A DNA stretch of 64,000 nt from Microbacterium protaetiae. GTDB taxonomy: Bacteria > Actinomycetota > Actinomycetes > Actinomycetales > Microbacteriaceae. The stretch spans positions 2,294,001 to 2,358,000 of the forward strand of contig NZ_CP035494.1 of assembly GCF_004135285.1 (NCBI RefSeq), in the 5' to 3' direction. Shown piece after piece: positions 58,492 through 64,000 of the stretch (position 1 is the stretch's first letter; each line of letters starts with the position of its first letter). Under the pieces are notes generated by a model. The model saw only the letters and a program-made list of their open reading frames with translations, was not told the DNA's origin and ran no database searches. Both the position numbers and the translations under genes were made by a program.

Positions 58492-61049
58492 GATCGATTC
58501 CCCTCCTCGGGGGCGGCATCCACCCGCCCCGTGGTTCCGTCGACGGTCACGATCTGGCCGTCGTGCAGCGACGTCGTCGCATTCCCGGTGCCCAGCACCG
58601 CGGGGATGCCGTTCTCGCGTGCACCGATCGCCGCGTGCGAGAGCGCGCCGCCGTGGTCGGTGACCACCGCGCAGGCGATGGCGAACACCGCCGCGAACGT
58701 CGGATCGGCGGTGCGGCACACCAGCACGTCGCCGATCTCGACGCGGGCGAGGTCGGGGGCCGACAGCACGACCCGCGCCGGACCGGTGGCCGTGCCGGGC
58801 GAGGCCGGCGCGCCGTGCAGCAGCGGCATCGCCGCCGCTGGATCGATGGGGGATGCCGCGGCCACAACGTCGTCATCGCGCATCCACAGCAGCGCGGCGT
58901 TGAGCTCGCGCGCGGCGCGCGGCAGGCCCCGCAGATCGGGTGGCGGCGCAACGGGGCCGACCCGCTGCGGTCCGGGGTGGGCACGCACCCATGCGCGCTC
59001 ACCGAGCGCACGGGCCACGCGGGCGGCGAGGTCGTCGTCGCGCTGGCGGCGCAGCGCGGCCTGCAGCGTCGCGAAGTCGAGCTGAGCGGCATCCTCTCGC
59101 CGGCCCAGCGCGTCGCGCGCGACAAGCCGTGCGCCCGCCTCGAGCGCGGCCCGGCGCAGCAGTCCGCCGAAGGTCGCGCCGGTACGCACCGCGACGTCGT
59201 CGCGCACACCGTGTGCGGCGCGGGCGTGCCGCAGCGTCGTCTCGAACAGCTCTCGGTCGGCCGCCGGTGCGCCGGCAAGGGCTGCGCGCGCATCGGCGAG
59301 CGCGCCATCGGCTGCCGCGCTGGCGTGCCCGGCCGCGCCAGCGTGCCCGGCTTCGGCGCCGGCGTTCCCGGCCGCGCCAGCATGCCCGGCTTCCGCGCCG
59401 ACGTGCCCGGCCGCGCCAGCCGGCATGCCTGCGGTGCCGGGGCGCTCAGCCGCCGCGGCGCGGATAAGCCGCTCCAGAAGCAGCGGCTGCTCCCACAGCA
59501 CGGGCGAACCGGGGTCGTCGGTGAGCCCGCGGAACGCGAACCGCTCGCACCACGGCGCGAACGCCGCCGCGTAGCTCGGGGCGATCTGGGCGAACCGGTC
59601 CCACAGAGCGCCCGGCGGTGTCTCGCGCACCGCCAGGCGCTCGGCATCGGGCACCCGGGCCGCGAGGGCGCGCAGGGCGTCACCGGGCTCGGAACTGGCC
59701 GGCGAAGAGCCGGCCAGCAGCATCAGCGACCGGTTCTGCGACCATCCGAGCAGCGCACGGCACACGCCGACGAGACGATGGATAGGCACGGTCACGGCCA
59801 CGGTGAGGGCGAAGTGCACCCTCATCGCCTGCTCGAGCGCGTCGCGCACATCGTCGAGGTGATCGGCCAGGGCATCATCGTCGAGCGTGGTCACCTCGAC
59901 GGCGCGCAAACGGGCGGCTGCGGCATCCAGGTGCACCCCCTGCACCTTCTGCCACCGATCCGTCGCCGCTTGCGCATGTGCAGGGTCGACGGCGTGCACG
60001 GCGCGCGCACACCGGGCGCGCAGATCGGGGTTGATGCGGGACAGCACCCCCAGCATCCACCACGGCGGGGGAGCAGAGGCCGGCCGACCGGGCGTGATGA
60101 CCGAGGTGTACATCTCACCGGCGATCATGCGCGCGTCCACGCGGGAGACGAGCGCCCCTGCCTCGGTGAAGGCGCGGGTCAGTCCTGCGGCCACCATCGC
60201 GGGCGCCAGCGATGCGCCCAGCGCTGAGAACGGCTCGGCGTACCGCGCGCTGTCTTTGACCCAGGTGCGCCCGGGCGGCAGCGTGTCGCGGGGAGGCACC
60301 GGCAGCGCCGTGATCGGTCGCGCCTGCAGCACGACGGGGCGGCCGGATGCCAGGGCCCACTCGACATCCTGCGGGCAGCCGGTGATCGCCTCGATGCGGC
60401 GGGCAAGAGCGGCCAGCTGCCGCACCTGCTGTGCCGTCAGCGCGCGATTGCGCCCCCGCACCAGGAGGGCCTGTTCGCCGTGCACGGTCCACTCATCGGG
60501 GTCGGCGGACCCACCGGCCACCACGTCGCCGAGACCGGGCACGGCCGAGATCATGACACTGTCGCGCTCGCCGGTGATGGGGTCTGCCGTGAACGCGATG
60601 CCCGCGGCATCGGCATCCACCTGCCGCTGCACGATGACCGCCATCGGGGTGCGGGCGCCGCCGTGTTCGCCGAGGCGCGGTTCGCCGGCCGAACGCCGGC
60701 ACGCGCGTACGGCGCCCCGCAGCGCGTGCGGGCCGCGCACGCCGAGAGTGCTGAGGTATCGACCGGCCAGAGAGGCGTCGGCGCGATCCTCCGCGACGGC
60801 GCTGGAACGAACCGCGAAAACGGCGTCGGGCATCGCCGCGTCGATCTCATCGACGGTCGCGTCGAGGTCGGCGTCCGAGCCGGCAAGCGCGGTCGTCGTG
60901 AGCACCCAGCCCTCGGGAACGGGAAATCCGGCGGCCACGAGCATCCCCAGGTTTGCAGCCTTCGCCCCGACGAGGCCGCGCCTCCACCGCGCGGCCTCGG
61001 CCAGGGGCACAGCGCGAACAGCCGTGGTCTTCACCTCACGAGTCCCCAT
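58488..61049 (-). CDS. PEP/pyruvate-utilising phosphotransferase, rifamycin-phosphotransferase or PEP-synthase type
   Basis: 853 residues. N-terminal ATP-grasp domain (about 1-310): GLVGAKAANLGMLVAAGFPV, FAVRSSAVAEDRADASLAG, ITGCPQDVEWALASGRPVVL. A variable middle domain follows. The C-terminal swivelling domain has the phospho-carrier histidine in VVTDHGGALSHAAIGARENG (about residue 807). Order and length match rifamycin phosphotransferases (about 860 aa) as well as PEP-synthase-like orphan enzymes; substrate not provable. A 39-bp repeat gives a Gly/Ala/His-rich loop in the middle domain. GGAGG precedes ATG 61049. Confidence 0.82.
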   Translation of the reverse strand: MGTREVKTTAVRAVPLAEAARWRRGLVGAKAANLGMLVAAGFPVPEGWVLTTTALAGSDADLDATVDEIDAAMPDAVFAVRSSAVAEDRADASLAGRYLSTLGVRGPHALRGAVRACRRSAGEPRLGEHGGARTPMAVIVQRQVDADAAGIAFTADPITGERDSVMISAVPGLGDVVAGGSADPDEWTVHGEQALLVRGRNRALTAQQVRQLAALARRIEAITGCPQDVEWALASGRPVVLQARPITALPVPPRDTLPPGRTWVKDSARYAEPFSALGASLAPAMVAAGLTRAFTEAGALVSRVDARMIAGEMYTSVITPGRPASAPPPWWMLGVLSRINPDLRARCARAVHAVDPAHAQAATDRWQKVQGVHLDAAAARLRAVEVTTLDDDALADHLDDVRDALEQAMRVHFALTVAVTVPIHRLVGVCRALLGWSQNRSLMLLAGSSPASSEPGDALRALAARVPDAERLAVRETPPGALWDRFAQIAPSYAAAFAPWCERFAFRGLTDDPGSPVLWEQPLLLERLIRAAAAERPGTAGMPAGAAGHVGAEAGHAGAAGNAGAEAGHAGAAGHASAAADGALADARAALAGAPAADRELFETTLRHARAAHGVRDDVAVRTGATFGGLLRRAALEAGARLVARDALGRREDAAQLDFATLQAALRRQRDDDLAARVARALGERAWVRAHPGPQRVGPVAPPPDLRGLPRAARELNAALLWMRDDDVVAAASPIDPAAAMPLLHGAPASPGTATGPARVVLSAPDLARVEIGDVLVCRTADPTFAAVFAIACAVVTDHGGALSHAAIGARENGIPAVLGTGNATTSLHDGQIVTVDGTTGRVDAAPEEGNRS
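59331..59417 (-). repeat. 39-bp minisatellite in the PEP-utilising gene
   Basis: Units start at 59331, 59370 and 59409 (GGCCGCGCCAGC core). The 13-codon unit encodes GHAGAAG(H/N)-type repeats. Confidence 0.85.
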
Positions 61050-61107
61050 GTCGTGTGCCTCCGATGAGCATCCTCGTCCGGCGACGGGCCGAGCGCGATC
61101 AGGAGAA

Positions 61108-63882
61108 TTACGTATCCGTTCCTGCGGCGACGAATCCCTCGGCGACGAACCCTGCGGCGACGAACCCTGCGTCGACGAACCCTGCGTCGACGAGGTAGCG
61201 CGTCAGACCGACGCGTGAGCGAAAGCCGAAGCGCCGATAGATGTGGTCGAGATGCGTCGACACCGTGCGCGGACTGATGCCCAGGCGGTCGGCGACCTGA
61301 CCGTTCGTGAGCCCCGCAGCGACCAGCCGCGCGACATCGAGCTCACGGGCGCTGAGCGCCGGTGCGACGACGGATGCTGGGGGAGTGTCACGTCGCACCA
61401 GGGTCGTCAGCCCCAGCTCGGCGAAGCCGGCGGCCGCCTGCGAGAACAGCGGGCTCGCCGCGGCATCCGTGTTCGCATGCAGGGCCCGCAGCCACGTCGC
61501 CACCGTGTGTGCGAGCGTGGTGCGACATGACACGACCGCGTCGACCCGGTCGATCAGCGCCGCGATCCGCGGTCGGTCGCCGACCGCCGCGAGCGCGCGG
61601 CCGAGCACCGCGATCGAGAGGAGCGGCAGCCAGCCGGCGGCGGGGTCGTCGATCACCGTGACCCGCGCGAGCGCGGCGTCGGGCTGCCCCTGCGCGAGGG
61701 CGACGCTCAGGTCGGCCAGTTCCAGGGTCGCGACGACGTTCTTGTCGCCGTCCAATCGGTCCGTCGCGATGTGGCGGGCCTCGTCGATCGCCGCGCGGGC
61801 TGCGGCGGTGCGACCGGCGTGCACGAGGGCGAGCCCGTGCAGGCTCAGCGCGCCCAGACGCGCGCGGGGGTCGCCCTCACGCACGACGTCTTCGACGAGC
61901 CGGGCCGTCGCCCGCAGTGCGGCGTCGGCATTGCCCCGGGCGAGATCGACGATGGCGAGCCGGCCGATCGGCCAGCCCTGCAGCAGCGGGATGCCGCGGC
62001 CCAGTCGCGCGCTGGCGAGGCTGTGCACGCGCAGCGCGTCGAGGTCGCCCTGCGCGGCGGCGACGACGGCGAGTTGATCGTGCGCGCGCATGCGCAACAG
62101 CAGATCGTCGCTTCCCGATGCCGACGCGAGCGCGGCCTCGGTCGCCTGCTCAGCGGCGACGAAGTCGGTGCGTGCGAAGTGTGCCGCACCTTCGACGAGG
62201 CGGATGCGCGCGGCGACGTCGGGCGTGCCGAGCCGTTCGGACAGCCTCGTGAGATGGCCGGCGAGCTCTGCCAGCCCGTTCACGTCGCGCCGTCGCATCG
62301 CGTGAACGGCCTGTGCGTGCAGCACGCCGGCGAGCGCCTCGGATGGTTCGAGTCCGTCCAGACGTGCCCGTGCCGACTGCAGACGCGTCTGTGCGGCGCC
62401 GAACTCCCCGTGCGCCCATTCCAGTTCGGCGTGCTCGCGGTCCACACCCGCGCGACCGATCGGGTCACCGGCCGCGTCGAAGGCGTCGGCGGCGTCGTCA
62501 AGAGCCCGACGGGCGCCGTCATCGTCGCCCGCGTGCCGGCGGCAGCGGCCGAGCAGCAGCAGCACGCGCGATCGCGTCTCGGGCAGCATCCGGCCGAGGT
62601 GTGCGCTCAGCGCCTCCACGAGGCGCAGCGCCGGCGCCGCCGCGCCGAGGCGGTCGAGCCGGTCAGCCTCGGCCAGCACTATCCGCGCCGCCTCGTCAGG
62701 GTCGAGAAACCCGATCCCTGCGACAGCGTGCGTCGCCGCACCCGGGGCGTCGGTGGCGCGCAGCGCGCGGGCGAGACGGGCGTGCACGGCCTGGGTGCGG
62801 GCCTCGGGCAGGGCGGCGATCGCAGCATCGCGCAGCAGGTCGTGGGCCGGCATCCATCGTCCGTCGTCGAGGCGGATCAGCCCCGCGCGCTGCAGTGCGG
62901 CCAGGGGAGCGGCGACCTCGTCGGGTGGGCACGCACACACCTCGGCGATGACATCGACCGGCAGCCCGCCGCCCACGGCGACGGCCGTCATGATCTCGCG
63001 CGAGGGCTCGTCGAGCCCGTGCATGCGCATGCGGACCCGGTCGCGGATGTCGGCGGGCAGCGGCAGCGCGTCGTCCTCGGCAGGGCGGGCGGCGAGATCC
63101 CGGCCGACGGCGGCCACCAGCAGCGGCAGCCCCGCGCACGCGGTGACCGCTCGGCGCCGCGCGCCCGATGCCAGCGGTCGGCCCGCACAGGTGGTGAGCA
63201 GAAGATCGGCGTCGGCGTCGTTCAGCGGGGGCAGCACGTGTCGGTGCGCCGTCCACCCGTCGCGGCGCAGCGTGCTCAGAAGCGTCGCGAGCGCCGGCGG
63301 TGCCTCGGCGTGTTCGGTGACCAGCAGCATGCCGCCGTGGTCGGCGAGGGCGGTGGCGGCGTCGTCGAGCACCGCGAGGGTGGCGTCGTCCAGAAGCGGC
63401 GCATCGTCGAGCAGCAACAGTGCCGGCGACCCACCAAGAACAGCCTCGACCAGCCGTGCGAAGGCCTCGTGCACGCGCGCCCGTTCGAGCGCGGGATCGG
63501 CCAGGGGGGTTGGTGCGGGTCCGTGCAGCCCCGCGACGAACCCGCGCAGTGGTGCGTATGCGTCCGCCGACCGAAGGCGATCGTCGGCGGGCAGCGCGCG
63601 CACAGCGGCAGCGAGAGTGCGCACCAGGGCGGCGTAGGGCCGGTCCCGTGTCAACGCGTCGGGACGCAGCACCAGCGTCGTGATTGCGGCAGCCGCGGCA
63701 TCGGTGACAAGAGCTTCGGCGAGCGCTGTGGCGCCGATCCCCGGCGGGCCGATCAACTCGATCAGCTGCGGCGTGCCGCCGGCCGCGTCGGCCAGCGCGG
63801 CATGCAGCATCGCCGTCTGGGCGGCGCGCCCGATCAGGCGCGCAGCCGAGTGCGCGTCGCCCGTGGCCACACGGGTCCCCAT
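61108..63882 (-). CDS. Large LuxR-family (LAL) transcriptional regulator
   Basis: 924 residues. N-terminal STAND/AAA ATPase-like domain: the Walker A region reads GPPGIGATAL, with Ala where the P-loop Lys should be, and Walker B is LLLLDDAPLLDD. TPR-like helices fill about 400-830. C-terminal LuxR HTH about 850-905 (LSARELDVARLVAAGLTNGQ to ISPRTVSTHLDHIYRRF). A short AGFVDAGFVAAGFV tail encoded by 15-bp repeats follows the HTH. LAL regulators activate catabolic or secondary-metabolism genes on ligand binding. TAACAT stands six bases before ATG 63882. Confidence 0.88.
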   Translation of the reverse strand: MGTRVATGDAHSAARLIGRAAQTAMLHAALADAAGGTPQLIELIGPPGIGATALAEALVTDAAAAAITTLVLRPDALTRDRPYAALVRTLAAAVRALPADDRLRSADAYAPLRGFVAGLHGPAPTPLADPALERARVHEAFARLVEAVLGGSPALLLLDDAPLLDDATLAVLDDAATALADHGGMLLVTEHAEAPPALATLLSTLRRDGWTAHRHVLPPLNDADADLLLTTCAGRPLASGARRRAVTACAGLPLLVAAVGRDLAARPAEDDALPLPADIRDRVRMRMHGLDEPSREIMTAVAVGGGLPVDVIAEVCACPPDEVAAPLAALQRAGLIRLDDGRWMPAHDLLRDAAIAALPEARTQAVHARLARALRATDAPGAATHAVAGIGFLDPDEAARIVLAEADRLDRLGAAAPALRLVEALSAHLGRMLPETRSRVLLLLGRCRRHAGDDDGARRALDDAADAFDAAGDPIGRAGVDREHAELEWAHGEFGAAQTRLQSARARLDGLEPSEALAGVLHAQAVHAMRRRDVNGLAELAGHLTRLSERLGTPDVAARIRLVEGAAHFARTDFVAAEQATEAALASASGSDDLLLRMRAHDQLAVVAAAQGDLDALRVHSLASARLGRGIPLLQGWPIGRLAIVDLARGNADAALRATARLVEDVVREGDPRARLGALSLHGLALVHAGRTAAARAAIDEARHIATDRLDGDKNVVATLELADLSVALAQGQPDAALARVTVIDDPAAGWLPLLSIAVLGRALAAVGDRPRIAALIDRVDAVVSCRTTLAHTVATWLRALHANTDAAASPLFSQAAAGFAELGLTTLVRRDTPPASVVAPALSARELDVARLVAAGLTNGQVADRLGISPRTVSTHLDHIYRRFGFRSRVGLTRYLVDAGFVDAGFVAAGFVAEGFVAAGTDT
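61121..61195 (-). repeat. Five tandem 15-bp repeats at the 3' end of the LAL gene
   Basis: CCTGCGGCGACGAAC-type units encode a VDAGF/VAAGF pentapeptide repeat just after the DNA-binding helix-turn-helix. Confidence 0.88.
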
Positions 63883-63888
63883 GTCGGC

Positions 63889-63894
63889 ATGTTA
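63889..63894 (-). promoter_or_regulatory. Putative -10 box of the LAL regulator gene
   Basis: Minus-strand TAACAT six bases before ATG 63882. It is 14 bases from the oppositely oriented box at 63909, so the two promoters overlap. Confidence 0.4.
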
Positions 63895-63908
63895 TTCCCG
63901 CGGCGCCC

Positions 63909-63914
63909 TACGCT
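63909..63914 (+). promoter_or_regulatory. Putative -10 box of the gene at 63921
   Basis: TACGCT six bases before ATG 63921. Confidence 0.4.
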
Positions 63915-63920
63915 GGGGTC

Positions 63921-64000
63921 ATGAGCGACTGGCAGCCCGATATTCTCGGCCCGCCGTTCGAGCAGAAGACCCTGGTGTTGGGGCGTGACGACGAAGGGCC
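63921..64000 (+). CDS. Start of a probable alpha/beta hydrolase, cut by the window edge
   Basis: 26 codons are visible (MSDWQPDILGPPFEQKTLVL, then GRDDEG). The opening resembles actinobacterial alpha/beta hydrolases that begin with a W-P-D-x-L-G-x-x-(F/Y)-E-Q pattern. Too short for catalytic motifs, so this is only a guess. Divergent from the LAL regulator and possibly its target. Confidence 0.4.
   Translation, partial: MSDWQPDILGPPFEQKTLVLGRDDEG

Noticed and set aside
61771..63924. 717-codon plus-strand frame opposite the LAL regulator
   Set aside because: No recognisable domain; antisense to the ATPase/TPR region with coherent protein features.

Overview
The window is high-GC actinobacterial DNA and most resembles a Microbacteriaceae chromosome such as Microbacterium. 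The grounds are the dense coding, frequent GTG starts, a menaquinone pathway, system II cytochrome c maturation, PadR/HAAS pairs, LAL-type LuxR regulation, and a leaderless promoter style in which a TANNNT box sits six to eight bases before the start codon. The genus is inferred from gene content only.

Layout. 1-1038: 3'-truncated aspS. 1262-3638: VOC protein and a PLP lyase flanking an array of hairpin repeats. 3778-8714: phosphatase, TlpA, CcdA, ResB and CcsB, a cytochrome c biogenesis operon. 8960-10622: a DUF4232 membrane protein and a flavin/PNPOx-type protein. 10819-22016: a less GC-rich, probably acquired block. It holds a lipoprotein, an ECF sigma factor, a CU044_5270 protein, a frameshifted I36-type secreted protein, a two-component system with a tiny secreted-peptide gene between kinase and regulator, IS debris, a broken small secreted protein, then lipoprotein, PG-binding adaptor, ABC ATPase and FtsX permease. 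22089-27930: YhgE/Pip-like protein, MMPL transporter and divergent TetR with three phased operators. 28853-36790: menC, PadR/HAAS, LLM oxidoreductase, zinc ribbon, menB, menE, menA. 36796-44250: a second copy of the sigma/CU044_5270/I36 operon, divergent from another secreted I36-like protein followed by lipoproteins, PG-binding adaptor and a MacB-type ABC protein. 44286-58020: DUF4229, PLDc_N protein, menD, PPK2, PadR/HAAS plus a Drr-like ABC exporter, a CtaB-like prenyltransferase, menF, DUF402, menG (ubiE), polyprenyl diphosphate synthase and ferredoxin reductase. 58033-64000: DUF6220 membrane protein, a PEP-utilising/rifamycin-phosphotransferase-type enzyme, a large LuxR (LAL) regulator and the start of a likely hydrolase.

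How it works together. menF, menD, menC, menE, menB, menA, the polyprenyl synthase and menG supply menaquinone for respiration, alongside cytochrome c maturation and a heme-type prenyltransferase. The most unusual content is a paralogous two-locus assembly at about 11-22 kb and 37-44 kb. Each locus joins an ECF sigma factor, a membrane-anchored CU044_5270 partner, a secreted disulfide-type I36 protein, a Cys-patterned lipoprotein, a peptidoglycan-binding efflux adaptor and a MacB-like ABC transporter. The first copy is decaying and the second is mostly intact. The window is also rich in palindromic and minisatellite repeats. Some are arrays in divergent intergenic regions, and some are inserted in frame inside menB, menD, ccsB and the MMPL gene.

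I saw no rRNA, tRNA or CRISPR array.
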